Numbered from the stretch's first letter, positions 44,476-57,212 are shown. The stretch: DNA of 64,000 bases from Antilocapra americana (GCA_007570785.1 ML661885.1:37707771-37771770), one strand, 5' to 3'. The notes: a model not told the origin generated them from the letters alone. Numbers and translations: made by a program.

Positions 44476-47400
44476 CAGATTTGTGTAAATTCTTCCACCC
44501 TATATACTCTTATTTAAGTAAAACATGATTAATAAAATTATTTTCAAATATATATTTCATCTATAGGGAACATTTCACATTTTTCTCCATAAAATGAATG
44601 ATAGTGATTTGAAAGTCCCTGATGGATGAATAGGAAATTTCTTCTCTACAATAGAAATTGAGTCCATTAATTATAAATCAGAATGGATAATGCTATTCAA
44701 AGCTTCACATTTCACCTGGAAGGAATCTAATTAACAAGAGTGCTTTTTATAAATTAATTTCTGACCTATTTCCTTATAGAATTGAAATGACTCAAATATG
44801 TTTGCTCTAGTTAGCTGTTATGTTTGAGCTTGAAACTTTCATATTTGGGATTCTATGTACAGTGATAACACATGTAAGTCCAAATGAATTTCTTAACTAA
44901 GATTACAGATGATGAGAACAATAGCTTTGAGAAATGTGTATTACCATCCTGCCAAACTCAATATTTCAGCTTAAATTCTCTACCAGTTCTAATTGTTGAA
45001 GGGAACTTTTTCACAAAACTAACATGATGTTTTGATTAAGGAATCCTTAGGGAACTGTTTCTTCATGAGGAAGTTCAAGGTTGTTAAAGCTAACAAAAAG
45101 CTTCAGAAATCATGCAAAGCAAGGTTTCCCAAATGTGTTAGCATCCCTGTTAAGGGTGAAGATAAAATTCCCTTTGAGGTAATGCTGAAGCTGGCAAAGT
45201 TCTCGGGTGCAAGGCCTGCTGGGACCTGAGCAGTAAGAAGGTCTGACCTGATAACACAGGGGCTCCAGGTGCTGGTAATGCCGTAGTGCTCTCGGAGATG
45301 CTGTGGTTTAGCAAGCTTGAGACGAATTCAGGGGCTCTTTCATAGTTGGTCAGAGCACGGAGGGAGGGTTTCCAAAAGGTGTTCAGTGTAGGAGCCAGAG
45401 AGGACACCTCCCAGTGTCCATTATGCCAGTGAGAGGGGCCCAGCTTGCGGGATTCAGCCGTGTGGGAGGCCAGTTTAATGGGAACCAATTAGAGTTCCAT
45501 GGCAGTACTCACCGCCGGGACTCGGGGTGAAACCACAAGGAGAAAGGAGGACTGGGGTCTACACCCAGACGCAGGGAGACATTGAGGGTCTTTAGAGAGT
45601 CTAACTGAGTTTCAAGCCTTCCTTGTACTTCCTACCTCAGTTAGAAGCAGCAAATGCAAGACTGGGATGTGTTCGGGGGAGCACCAGGAGACCTGGAGTT
45701 GAAGGGCTAAGAGAGCAGAGGCAGTCAAAGTCGGTTGAGGCAGACCTCCATCTCCTCTTTCTGTGCCCTTATATCGACTCAGGAGTGACCTGTCCCACAC
45801 TGTGCACTCCCAAGTCCTTCCTATTTTCTTCACCTTCTCAGCCATATCGAAATACTGATATGGTTTACTTTGATATGATTGCAAAATACTGATTGCTATT
45901 TGTTTCAATGAGTAAGTAGTGAGTGGTCTTAAGCATCTGAGGGACTTACCTCCCCAGAGCTCATTCTGAAGCTGTCCCACCTCTAACCCATGCTATAGGA
46001 GTGGTCAAGGGCAAGATCTGCTGACCAGGGTCTCTGATGTGACTCTGCCACCAAGGACTCTGCCCCCAAGTAAGTGATTCCAACTAAGGCATTTTCCTCT
46101 CTTGAGAACTGAAGTTGAGAGACATAGAGGTAAGGAGCCAGTTGATGGGTCACTGAAAAGCCATGTTGGGTCAGGCCAAGGAAGCCATTTGTGGACTTAA
46201 AGAGTTGAAGTTACAAGCGAGCAGAAGTTACAATCGATGAGAAGGCAGCTGGTAGAGAACAGACAGGACAGATGCTGAAGGAGTCCCGTTTCCTTGTGGC
46301 TCTCCAGCACCCAGCTCTAGAGCCCTGGCCTCTGGCTCAGCTGTGTTGGGGTCTTGTCCTTGGGATTCTGCAAGATTCCTTCCCACGAATTTCTTGAACT
46401 GCCTTGGGGAAAATACTGTTTCTTGTAACAACATTACCCTCAATCTATAATAGAACTACATTGTGTTTAAATTGATGTATTATCCAATCCTTGTATTTCC
46501 AGTCTTTGTGTTTAATTACCATAAAGAGTTGTTTTGTTTTTGTTTTAAGTGGGGCAAAGGAGGGGGAACCAGAAAATCATTTAGGCCTATTTTTGAAATT
46601 GACCCTAAAAATAAAATTGACCCCCTCCTTTATTTGAATGAATTATGGGCATAAAGATCAGAAGACATCTTCCCTTTTCCCTGCAGCCAGCCTTCTCCCT
46701 CATCCTTTGCACACGCAGCTATATGTGGAGACATTTGCCACTGGCTGAGCTTGCCAGGGCCATCCCCCCAGACCTGCAGAGCCCCCTGTTCTGGCTCCGC
46801 ACCTCCATTGCTCACACCCACCTTTATTTTTACCTACTACTTGTCTTTTCTGCCCTGTGTCCTAAGACCCTGCCTCTATATGTTTTTGTACTTTCTGATC
46901 CTTAATCTTTAGTGCCTAGTCAAATGTCTATCCTCAGCTCTCTTATCTTCCTGGAGAATATTAGCCCAAACCTTATATATTATTAGATCTAGGTAATAAG
47001 TTGTTGATAAAATAGCATTGCTGTAACAGCTTCTTTCCTTCATAGTGATATATCTGAATGAGGGATCACAGATTTATTTTGAAAACAGCCCTGCTGTGTT
47101 TCTACTCACTAGGCAACATGCCAGAACTAGCGGCATTGGATGGTCGTTGTTCACCTCTAGAGGCTTCTTCATCTCCAGCAGGAAATTAGTCTCTTCCTCT
47201 GGGGAGCTGCAGTAGTATTCTACAGGCATCAAAATGTACTGCAGTGACTTGTTTTCATGTACATATTCTTTAAGATTGTGCTCTTTCTTATGGCCTTCTG
47301 GAGGCTTCTTAGGAGAATTGAAAGTAAATTAATTTAAAAGCATATGCAGTGTTGTGAGTCTTCTATAAACATTAGCAGCTATTGTTACTATTACAATTAT

Positions 47401-49121
47401 TATTAATTACAAAGTTTGCTTCCTTCCACCTAGGTTTCTGTCTGGATATCTCTATGGGTGATGTGCCATTCAAAAATAGGGAATTAGAAAGGAGGTGACA
47501 TTTGGGAGTTGGAGTAAAATAGTGAGTTCATTTGGGGACATTAGCTTCAGTGCTTGTGAAAAGACCCAAGTATGAAGCAACTTAAAAACACACACTTCCT
47601 TTGCTGGAATAAATGCTGACTCTGAGAGAATGGTCATTCATTCATTCATTTGTTCAGTGAACAAGTTCTTGGCCCTGATTTAACTCTAGCTGTTCAGTAA
47701 CTTTAAGGGACAGAATCAAAGTAAATGTAACGTTTATTTTTAAATGTATATACCATTAGTACTACTATGAATATTATAATACCAAAAAACTGAATAACAC
47801 TGGTCAATTAAATATTTTCAAATTCTTTTCTCCAAATGATCAAATATTTATTTAGTACCTTCTAACATGGGGTTTTAAGGTCCTGTAAAATCATCAGTGT
47901 TCACTGGGTAGCGATCAGTTTTAGATTCATTACCTAAACATCCAAACTGACCATGAATGTTCTCCAAGGGCTTAAGATGCCTGATTTCTTGATTATCCCT
48001 TGACCATAGCCAGTCCTCAAATTTCCTTAGTATGTAGATGTTGCACTAATTATAAAAAATCTCCCTAATCTGTTCCATAATTGTAAAACTGTAGAAGACA
48101 ATGGAGGAGAAGGAGGAAGTGGGGGAGGTGAAAGAGAGAAAGAAAGGAGGGAGGAGGAAGGAAAGAAGGAAAAGACAGAAAGACTGTTCTATGTTCACAT
48201 CGTTCACATGGCAGGTAAGGGAGATTGTTCTTTTCCCTTTCTTTGTTCTGAAAATAAGATAATGAGTGGAGATTATTTTTTTAAAAATACATTCAATAAC
48301 AATCTGCATCCTATAGTTCTATCAGAGAAAATTGTCCTGGCAGTGACTAAGTGGCAAGAATTAATAACAAGGCATTTGATGCAACTTTTCTTTCCTGAAG
48401 GGCTACTGTAAATCCTTTGTGTTTACTAACATTTCTCTCTCTTCTTAAGCAACACTTTCATATCACCACCATTCTCATTTTTTCCCTCAGTGTTCTATCC
48501 TGATAACATCTCTGTGCATTTTACTCCAAAAGATTTTGACTGGAGAAGTTATTATGGTCAAAATCATGCTCCCATTTCTAGATTTGTAGGAAGCTTGAAT
48601 TAAAGGAAGTTGCTCATGTCTTTAAACAGTCAGGTTCTCTTAAGAGCTATTCCCTGAGATGTCACTATGGAAACCACGGCTTGTATCAGGAGGTCGTGCC
48701 AGTGACTCAGCAGGTGGTGCTTGCCTTCAAGTCAGTAGTACCTAGTGCCCTGACGAGATGCCAGACAAACAGCACACTATGGGTGTTGCATTTTTTAGGT
48801 GGTATATACTCTGATATTCACTGGGCTCAGATTTTAGATCAGCCAAAACACAAGCAGGACAAAATACCAACAAAGAGAAAGATCCAAATCAAGTGGTAAA
48901 CAAAAATGGGGGGAAAAGTTAAGCAAGCTGCTATCCACTCAGTTTTGTAAATCACCTGAAAGTTGGCCTCAGTGACTGAAACAGGTTATTCTGAGGAGTC
49001 AGTAAGGGAAGGGTGCTCTTTCATGTTAGGCTCTTTCCTGCTTGGAATTTTTTTTCTTAATGAATTATAAACTGTTAAGCATTTGCAGTTTTGAATTTTG
49101 ATTTAAAAAAAAAAAAAAGAA
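44476..49121. other. Unique sequence with a GC-richer section
   Basis: 45.15-46.45 kb is less AT-rich and has several overlapping frames of 70-122 codons on both strands. None resembles a known protein and none is supported by splice sites or a promoter. The rest is AT-rich, with a purine-rich tract at 48.1 kb. Confidence 0.4.
48103..48183. repeat. Purine-rich GA/GGA tract
   Basis: Almost pure A/G on the plus strand for about 80 bases, without a fixed unit. Low-complexity sequence. Confidence 0.85.
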
Positions 49122-49123
49122 TC

Positions 49124-49428
49124 TGGGCTTCCCTGGTGAAGAATCTGCCTGCCAATGCAGGAGACATGGGTTCAGGTCCTTATTCAAGAAGGTTCCACAT
49201 GTCTCGGAACAACTAAGCCCATGCCACAACTACTGAGCTCATTCTCTAGAGCCAGGGAACCACAACTGCTGAAGCCTGTGCACCTAGAGCCTGTGCTCTG
49301 CAGCAAGAGAAGCCACGGCATAGAGAAGCCCAAGCACCAAGGCTACAAAGTAGCCCCCAGCTCACCACAACTAGAGAAGAGCCTACACAGCAACAAAGAC
49401 CCGGTACAGCCATAGATAAATAAATAAA
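49124..49428 (+). repeat. CHR-2-type SINE, plus strand
   Basis: 'gggcttccctggtgaagaat', 'aacaactaagcccatgccac', 'gcaagagaagccacggcata', 'gccatagataaataaataaa'. Ends in the TA repeat. Confidence 0.92.
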
Positions 49429-49464
49429 ATTATATATATATATAATGATATATATATATATATA
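49429..49464. repeat. (TA)n microsatellite at SINE tail
   Basis: Two TA runs separated by 'atga', directly after the TAAA-rich SINE tail. Confidence 0.9.
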
Positions 49465-49537
49465 AAGATTGTGTATACCTATAAAATAAGGATCTCCATT
49501 GGAATTTCTGTAGCAGCTTGGCTAAACATGACTGAAG

Positions 49538-50130
49538 CAGAGTCTCTTGACAGTGGCACTATTGACATTTTGGACCAGATGATTCTTCCTCATGGTGATA
49601 CTGTTTTATGCATTGTAGGATGTTAGCAGCTTTCCCTCTCAGGCTTCTACTCACCAGACGCTAGTGACCGTGTTACTGAGCCCAAGCTCCTTCTGCTAGC
49701 CACATGACAGGCCAGTAAAGTGGGAGATGAGTTATTGGAGCAAGGAATAACAACTTTAATCGGAAAATTAGCAGATGGAGAAAATGACAGACTAATGTTT
49801 CAAAAATCTGTCTTCGTCCGAGTCTGAATTCCTCAGTTACTTTCATACAGACAAAGAGGAGGGGGAGGGGCCCACTGCGGTCCCAACCAATGGCTGACCA
49901 GGACCACTAACGGCTGCGGGTTGACAGTTGCTCCCTAACAGTCGCCTGCTGGGGGGAGGGGCCCACTGCGACACAGATCAACGACTGAGCGAGACTGCTC
50001 CCCTCTGCGCCGGGCACCTGCTACTATCACAACCCTCTGCCCCTACCCAGTTGGTTGTAACGGTAAGAAGTGTTTCCAGACATTCTCAAATGTCCCTAGG
50101 GCAACGCAACTGCCCCGAGTACAGGACAAG
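49538..50130 (-). mobile_element. MER20 hAT MITE split by an LTR
   Basis: Left part 49538-49670 ('tggcactattgacattttgg', 'tgcattgtaggatgttagca') and right part 50032-50130 ('agttggttgtaacggtaaga', 'gtttccagacattctcaaat') are the two halves of an antisense MER20. The 361-bp segment between them is foreign. Confidence 0.75.
49671..50031 (-). mobile_element. Solo LTR-like insertion in MER20
   Basis: On the minus strand it begins 'tgtgatagtagcaggtgccc' and ends 'gggctcagtaaca', the TG...CA ends of an LTR, with 'attaaag' as a possible poly(A) signal near the 3' end. An 18-bp GC-rich unit 'ggggaggggcccactgcg' occurs twice (49862-49879, 49953-49970), 91 bp apart. Flanks 'gaccg'/'accct' give only a weak 4-5 bp duplication. 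ERV family not named. Confidence 0.6.
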
Positions 50131-50750
50131 ACGTAAAAAGTGTTGCTCCCAGCTGACTGGGAGCTGTGAATCCAGACTCTTCTTTAACATTTTTGAGGAA
50201 AAAAAGTAAGGTTTGTACAGAACTCTTTAAGTTTCAGTGCCAGAGGAACTCATAGATTTTTTTTCCCCCTTCCTCGGTACTTGTAATTTATTACATGTAC
50301 CAAGTATAATATATGTATAATATTTATAATAATTTTATACTACTTAGAATAAATGCTTCTCCTGTTCATTCATTTTATCAATGTCTCTTTTTGACTTTGA
50401 GAACTCTATCATCATACTTGACAATAAACTCTATGATCATTCATGTGCCATTACTCCCCCAAAGTAAAAATGAGACAGAATGATGGCAAATATGGAAACT
50501 CAAAAATGGTCAAATGGCTTGTGGACAGGACAGAATCTTGTACTAGTAGTTTTCCACTATTGAAGTCCCTTGCACATCCCTTTCAAAAAGTAAAAAAAAA
50601 AAATCTGTAGTCCTCCTTTATGTTTTATAAAATTTAAGAAAACATATATTGTGGTTAAAAAGAAATCAAGCACAAGGGAAAACTAGGACTTTGTTTCTTA
50701 ACTATGTGACCTGATATAGACACTCTCATCCCCGACCTCTTAAGAATCAT
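50131..50750. other. Unique sequence
   Basis: No feature recognised. Confidence 0.5.
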
Positions 50751-50754
50751 GGCG

Positions 50755-50882
50755 GTGGTGGTTTAGTCACTAAGTCATGTCCAACTATTGTGACCCCATG
50801 GACTGTAGCCTGCCAGGCTCCTCTGTCCATGGGATTTTCCAGGTAAGAATACTGTAGTGGGTTGCCATTTCCTGCTCCAGTA
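50755..50882 (-). repeat. Partial Bov-tA SINE, minus strand
   Basis: 3' body only: 'tcactaagtcatgtccaact', 'tgactgtagcctgccaggct'-like section and 'ggttgccatttcctgctcca'. The 8-bp 'gaatcatg' flanks it on both sides. Confidence 0.85.
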
Positions 50883-51126
50883 GGAATCATGATTGGGTTC
50901 TGTTTCACTTATAATGATTACTCTTCCCCAGAACAATGACATCAGAAAGGTACTTTCTAAACATCTATTTGGGCTAACTTTAAATATTTGACTACATTTT
51001 TATACATGGATATATTTTCAATGATTTGAACCAATTATTTCATTTAAATTGAGGTGTGGTATGGGTGAAAAAAAATAGCTTGAATATTTTCTTTAAAGTG
51101 AATTTAGCCAGTTATAATGCATAGTT

Positions 51127-51252
51127 GTGGAAAGGGAATGGCTACCCACTTCTGTATTCTTGCCTGGAGAATTCCATGGACAGAGAAGCCAAGCGAGCAC
51201 AGTTTATGGGGTCGAAAAGTGTCAGACACAACTGAGCAACTAACACTGCCGC
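51127..51252 (+). repeat. Partial Bov-tA SINE, plus strand
   Basis: 3' body: 'aagggaatggctacccactt', 'gaattccatggacagagaag', 'gtcagacacaactgagcaac'. The exact 11-bp 'aatgcatagtt' at 51116-51126 and 51253-51263 shows it inserted 5'-truncated. Confidence 0.93.
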
Positions 51253-51263
51253 AATGCATAGTT

Positions 51264-51853
51264 CAGTAGCTTGAATTTAATCAACTTGTTGTTTTATCAA
51301 GTATATTTTTTGATATTAAAACCATCAAAAAATTGAGCCATGTTTTTTTATTCATGTTTGTGGACACTATTTTTTTCAACATTTTAGGACAAAATATATT
51401 TTAAGGCAGCATTCTTCTTAAATAGAGACATTCTGCATTCCCAGGCTTATGGAGGACAAAAGCATTAAGGAAAAAGAGTTAAGTCATGAAAATATATAGC
51501 TAAAATCATCAGCAAATAATCTACCAGGAACACAAGTCTGGGTTTATTTTATGTCCACAGCACTTACTGAGCACCCACTATGTGCCAAGTGCTAAGTGTT
51601 GAACTTGGCTCCTTTCTCCACAGTTATTTCCAACCCCATAACAGTTAGTATCACTTAAGGTCAATATTAGATTAATATCACTTAAGTGAATACCACTTAA
51701 GACCAATTTTAAAAAGCATTTTGCAAATGAATTGCACTTTTACTTAATTTCAGGATAAGTAAAAAAATTTAAATATGCACTTAGCAATAATCTGATATCT
51801 CCTATGTAGCAATACAAGTCGATAGTAAATCATGATGACAAGGAAAATGAAAG
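51264..51853. other. Unique sequence
   Basis: Mostly unassigned. 51560-51600 has an MIR/L2-like phrase ('gagcacccactatgtgccaa'). Confidence 0.45.
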
Positions 51854-52308
51854 TGGGTGGCTGTGGCAGCCATGGAAATGTCCCACTCAGATTTCCTTCA
51901 AAAGAATTGGCAGGGGGGAGCATAGTTTTCTAAGAACCCCAGCTGCAACCCCCCTGGACCCACCACCAGGCTCCTGTCAAGCTACACTTTCCTGAGCTGT
52001 TTCAGTGACTGAGTACAGCAGGGGTTTTAGCCTGTTCTCTTTGACTCAGGGCTTCTCTGAAGACAACTTTGGCTAAAGGACTCCCTCTGGCTTGGCTAAA
52101 GCCTTCCTAAAGCTGCCTTGCAGTCTGAGGCTCTTCCTATCTAGACCTTCTTTCCGTCTCCTGTCAGATGTGTCAAGCCTTCCATACAGGTGGAAGGCTC
52201 TCATTGCCTACTGCTCCTTAGCCTTTGTCCTTCGCACACAGTTCCCTCCAATAGATCTCTGCCTTGTTTAACCTTGATTGGCGTTCTGTTTCTCAGAGAA
52301 CTTGAACA
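51854..52308 (+). repeat. ERV-L 5' LTR (MLT2-like)
   Basis: Starts 'tgggtggctgtggcagccat' and ends 'gaacttgaaca'. It shares with the 3' LTR, in order, the 'atgtcccactcagatttcc', 'cagctgcaacccccctggac', 'cagtctgaggctcttcctat' and 'gtggaaggctctcattgcct' sections. A tract 'tgatactgggagtc' just after it sits where the primer-binding/leader region is expected. Confidence 0.7.
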
Positions 52309-53886
52309 GAACCAGGTGATACTGGGAGTCATTCAGGAAAATACATAGGCAGTAAGATGGAGTTTGGAAGTAGGCTCATGGCCTGGCTGATAAAAACTAT
52401 CCTGAGTGGCCCAATTGCTGAAGATTTCAGTGGTGATGACCTAGAAAAATATCCCGATAGAAGAAACTACCATTGCCAGTGTGTTGATGCAAGCCATCTG
52501 AAAGATATGAGGGGCACAAAGCCTGTAAGAATAGCTGTTACCAGTTATTAAATTGTATTGGTGCCCTGCAGGGCAATAATGAGGACCATTGACAATGTAA
52601 GTGTGAGAGCCAGAGACCCAAGTCGTTGCTAGCTTTCAAAAAGGCCTTCAGCTCCTGCAGTGAAAGTGTAGACAAAGCAGAAAAGCAGACACAGGATTTG
52701 ATAATGAGAGCTGTAGAACCCCTGGGACATTTAAATGCTCAGCCAATGTAGGTCTGTTATGCTGAGGATAAGACTCAGGTAGGGAAAAAAAAAACAGGAC
52801 CTTGACATATAGGGTACTCTAATCATGTCCCAAGGATTTGGGCACTGCAAACCTCCCTGATGCTTTTGAACTGTGGTGTTGGAGAAGACTCTTGAGAGTC
52901 CCTTGGGCTGCAAGGAGATCAAACCAGTCGATCCTAAAGGAAATCAATCCTGAATATTCACTGGAAGGACTGATGCTGAAACTTCAATACTTTGGCCACC
53001 TGATGCAAAGAACTGTCTCATTGGAAAAGACCCTGATGCTGGGAAAGATTGAAGGCGGGAGGAGAAGGGGATGACAGAGGATGAGATGGTTGGATGGCAT
53101 CACCAACTCGATGGACATGAGTTTGAGCAAGCTCCGGGAGTTGGTGAAGGACAGGGAAGCCTGACGTGCTGCAGTCCATGAGGTCGCAGAATTGAACACG
53201 ACTGAGTGACTGAACTGACCCTCCTTGAATCCCCAGAGCCTGGACCACCTAGAGTGGTGGTCCACTCTAGCAGGAGCTAGCATTTCCCCATATGGGAAGA
53301 TATAGCACAGCCTTCTCACTTTCCACGCAGCAGATATGGAGATCTATCCACCTACACTTAAATTCCAGCATTTCTTTTCTGGGGATTCCACACCAAAGGA
53401 GCTGTGAGAATTAGCTAGTGTACACTGGCAGAAGCAAGACAAGTGCTGCTAGGACTGGATTCTGAGGATACTTGATTAAGGGGACATGAACATAAACACT
53501 GAGAAAGGAAAAATGCATTTAACTGAGGGCACTTCCTTTTGTCATAGGATTTAGCACCCTGGCAAGGACCCAAGAAATGGAGCAAACAGGTAAGACTCTT
53601 AGAAGCCTAGAGAAAGTGATCGCTGATGTTGAGCTAAGTGGAAACACTTGTGTTGTTTTGGTAGCCTGTGAAGGAAGAAACAAAGAGCTGAAGGAACTTG
53701 GCATGCTGGATGGATTTGTTAGGCTAAAAGATGACCTGATTATGTACCATGGGAAAGCCTAGAAGACACACCATTCACCATGGTCAACAGGAATGTGCTG
53801 GTGAGAGGAGCACTAACATCACCAAAATGCTCCATGCTGTTTCTCCTCTTCAGGTCAGAACTGGGCTCAATAAAATCTTTGGTGTT
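52309..53886 (+). pseudogene. ERV-L leader and gag-like remnant
   Basis: Eroded internal sequence between the 5' LTR and the first SINE, interrupted by BovB at 52859-53217. A 64-codon frame (52357-52551) and an 80-codon frame (53749-53991) are the longest pieces. The 'gtgagaggagcacta' section near 53800 and the following coding-like block resemble ERV-L by order, but nothing resembling an intact gag survives. The assignment rests mainly on position between LTR and pol. Confidence 0.5.
52859..53217 (+). mobile_element. BovB 3' fragment in ERV-L, plus strand
   Basis: 'gatgcttttgaactgtggtg' through 'ggaggagaaggggatgacag' to 'gactgagtgactgaactga'. Candidate duplication: 'aacctccct' before and 'accctcctt' after. 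It is opposite in orientation to the other BovB copies in the provirus. Confidence 0.92.
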
Positions 53887-54172
53887 GGAACTTCTTTGGT
53901 AGTCCATTGGTTAAGAACCTGCCTCCCAATGCAGGGGACACAGGTTCAATCCCTAGTCTGGGAAGAGTTCACATGCCATGGGGGAAACTAAGCCTGTGAG
54001 CCACAACTACTGACCTTGCGCTCTAGAGCCTATGAGCCCCAAATACTGAGCCCATGATCCACAACAAGAGAAGCCACCACAGTGAGAAGCCCAAACACCA
54101 CAACTGGAGAGCAGTCCCTACTAGCCGCAACTAAAGGTAGTCCATAAGAAGCAATGAAGTCCAGTGAAACCA
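53887..54172 (+). repeat. CHR-2-type SINE in ERV-L, plus strand
   Basis: 'cttctttggtagtccattgg', 'aggttcaatccctagtctgg', 'gcgctctagagcctatgagc', 'caacaagagaagccaccaca'. Confidence 0.9.
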
Positions 54173-54951
54173 AACCCTTGCCCTCAAATATTTACCAATA
54201 ATAGAGGTCAGGGGGTGGTGCTTCACCATTAGAAGCCAGGTGGCTATTCTGATCAGCAAGGCTGAGGGACAGGCAAAGAGTCTTAATCTGCAGGGGACTG
54301 TGAAAACAAAGCATGGTGTGCTTTAGGCAAAACGGGTGAGTATCCAATGAGGGTACTCCTTGACATCCACAACCAGAAAAGGGCAAGGCTGGAGGAGTAG
54401 GGTGGAGCAGGGGCCCAGGAGGAGTCACACTAAGAAGTGCAAGCTCTTGCTCTTACCAGACCTGAGCTAATATTCATATCTGGAATCAGAGACTGGAAAG
54501 GTGGCTGAGTCCCTCGGAGGAAGGACCTTGCAAAACCACAGCAAGTGTATGCAGTAATGGTTCCTCCAAAGGACCTCTGACTCAGGGAACTGTGAGAAAG
54601 GGGGAATACCGAGACATTGCAAGGACTATGGGATCCAGAGTTTGATTCCCTAAGACCTAGAGTCATCATGACCCTGTTAGCATGGCAGCTCATGAGGGCC
54701 ACTTCATCCATGGAGCTCTACCTAAAATCTGGGTAAGTTATAAGTCTGGGTATAAGTTGTCAACTGGGTAAGTTTTAAGTCCATGGACTTACCCAGGTGT
54801 CATCTCCTCAGTTCTCAAATGCGTAAATGGGAATGATATAGCTGGAGTAAGCACTATATTGAATCTTGCCCTATAGGTAAGAGCTGGCAGTAAGGAAAAA
54901 CAAGTAAAAACTTCTTTAATTCCACCCCATCCTCCCAACCAAGGTAAATCT
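54173..54951 (+). pseudogene. ERV-L gag-pol junction remnant
   Basis: Degraded coding-like sequence with no frame over about 90 codons. The phrases 'gggaataccgagacattgca' and 'cctagagtcatcatgaccct' continue the provirus. The protease region is expected here, but no active-site triad could be read. Confidence 0.45.
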
Positions 54952-55380
54952 TGTTGTTGTTGTTCAGTTGCTGAGTCCTGTCGGACTCTTTGCAACCCCA
55001 TGGACTGTAGCATGCCAGACTTCCCTGTCCTTCACCATCTCCCAGAGTCCACTCAAACCCATATCTTTTGAGTTGCTGATGACATCCAGCCATCTAGTCC
55101 TCTGTCATCCTCTTCTCCTCCTGCCTTCTATCTTTCCCAGCATCACGGTCATTTCTAATGGGTCAGCCCTTCACATCAGGTGGCCAAAGTATTAGAGTTT
55201 CAGCGTCAGTCCTTCCAATGAATATTCAGGGTTGATTTCCTCTAGGATGGACTGGTTTCATCTCCTTGCTATCCAAAGGACCTTCAAGAGTCTTCTCCAG
55301 CACCACAGTTTGAAGGCATCAGTTCTTTAGTGCTCAGCATTTTTTATTGTCCAGCTCTTGCATCTGTACTTTACTGGTAA
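54952..55380 (-). mobile_element. BovB 3' fragment in ERV-L, minus strand
   Basis: 'gttcagttgctgagtcctgt' to 'tccagctcttgcatctgtac', with a GTT-repeat tail at its 3' (low) end. Confidence 0.92.
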
Positions 55381-56744
55381 AATCTAGCAAATAAAAAATA
55401 TTGCACTGGGAGTGGGTAAGATAGAGAAGATTAGTGCCATCATTAAGGACCTAAAAGATGGAGGGGGGAGGAGAGGAGCGGGTGGAGTGTCTTTCATGTG
55501 TCTGTATGTCAGTCTGACCTCTGCACAAACCAGACGGATTCTGGAGAACAACTGTAATGTCAATGCAAGCAGTCAAAAGCAGCAGCCCCGATCACAATTG
55601 GTGTGATAGACACAGTATTGTTGCTAAAAGCAGATACATTGCTAAGCCTCAGGTACACGGTATGTGGTTGTTGATCAGGAAGATGCATTTCCTATTTCAG
55701 TTTAAAAAGAGGACCAGCAACAGTTCATATTCACATGGAATGAATACTCGTTTACTTTTGTCCATGAACTGCTAACTCTTCTGAATTCTCTCATAATCCA
55801 AAGAGATCTGGACTGACAGGACATCCCATAGAACAATACATGTACCCGTTACATTGATGATATTCTGCTACTGGACAGGACGGCCCAGAGATGACTCTGG
55901 AAACTTTGGTAAGACACCTGTAGTCAAGAGGGTGAAAAATTAATCCTTTGACAGTTCAGCAATGTGCCATATAAGTAAGTGACTTTTTAGAGGTCTCGTG
56001 ATCAGGGGTCTGCCCTGATATCTCTTCCAAAATATTTCATTGGAAGGAAGAACTGTGCCTGGTGTACCTCTTTGAGTAGCGCAGGCAATGTATTCTACAC
56101 CTAGGAGTATTTATGCTCTGGCTCATATGTTGGTAACATAGAAGGCTACCAGTTTTGTGAGGGACCCAGAACAGGATATAGTACCATAGCTGGCTGTGGT
56201 GCAGGTAGCCCTGAAAGCTCAGGCCACAAGATCCAGCAAACCTAGAAGCATCAGAGGTGGGAAAAGATGCAGTGTGAGTTTATGGCAAGCCTCGGTAGCA
56301 GAATCACAATACTTCAGGATTCCAGAGCAAAGCCCTGCCATTTGCAGTGCATTAAGCCTTTTCTAATATGTTGCTGAGCTCTGGTAGACACAGCATGCTT
56401 GACCATGATCACCAAGTAACCATGTCATCCAGAACTGCCCGTTGAGTTCAGTCAGACCCACCAAGATATATAAAGTACTATGAACTCAGCAGCAGTCCAT
56501 CAGAAGACAAAACATTACATAAGCAATCAAGCCCAAGCAGGACCAGAGTACAAATAAAATGTACAAGCAGGAAGCACAGACCTACATATCACCAATTGCA
56601 GTTGCATTAATGCTACTTTTCACATTTTATCTACAGCCATATGGGGAGGTGGGGTACAAACAGCTGAAGAACAATGTCTAGTACTAACAGATTGGCTTGG
56701 CTTAAAATATGGGTACAAAACCCAAGTGTACTGTAGCTGCATTT
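55381..56744 (+). pseudogene. ERV-L reverse transcriptase/RNase H remnant
   Basis: Around 55700-55730 the plus strand reads an RT palm segment ending in FTW-N, and 55850-55861 encodes the catalytic YIDD motif. In the same frame there are stops at 55814-55816 and 55829-55831, and more after the motif. Downstream sections ('ttccagagcaaagccctgcc' near 56320, 'cttgaccatgatcaccaagt' near 56398) keep the order of the ERV-L RT connection/RNase H region. The region near 55460 ('aaagatggaggggggaggag') corresponds to the RT N-terminus. Not functional. Confidence 0.75.
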
Positions 56745-57212
56745 GTTATTCAGTCTCTAAATCATGTCCATCTCTTTGCAACCCCATGGACTGCAGCACG
56801 CCAGGCTTCCCAGTCCTTAACTATCTCCGAGTTTGCTGAAACTCACGTCCATTGAGTAGGTCATGCCATCCAACAATCTCATCCTCTGCTGCCCCCTTCT
56901 CCTGCTTTCAATCTTTCCCAGCCTCAGGGTCTTTTCCAATGAGTTGGCTCTTTGCATGAGGTGGCTGAAGTATTGGAGTTTCAGCATCAGGCCTTCTAAT
57001 GAATATTCAGAGTTGATTTCCTTTAGGATTGACTGATTTATCTCCTTGCTGTCCAAGGGATTCTCAGGAGTCTTCTCCAGCACCACAGTTTGAAAGCATC
57101 AATTCTTTGGCACTTAAACTTCTTTATGGTCCACCTTTCACATCTGTACATGACTACTGGAAAAACCAGAGCTTTGACTATATGGATCTTCGCTGGCAAA
57201 GGTTGCTGCGTT
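56745..57212 (-). mobile_element. BovB 3' fragment in ERV-L, minus strand
   Basis: 'ttattcagtctctaaatcat' (diverged 3' end) to 'tggatcttcgctggcaaag'. More diverged than the 13.7 and 18.9 kb copies. Confidence 0.9.

Noticed and set aside
45032..45229. Small basic 65-residue plus-strand frame
   Set aside because: No recognisable family, no splice or promoter context, and a length expected by chance.
51660..51710. Palindrome CACTTAAGTG with nearby CACTTAAG repeats as an operator
   Set aside because: Short AT-rich palindrome in mammalian intergenic DNA, with no associated gene.
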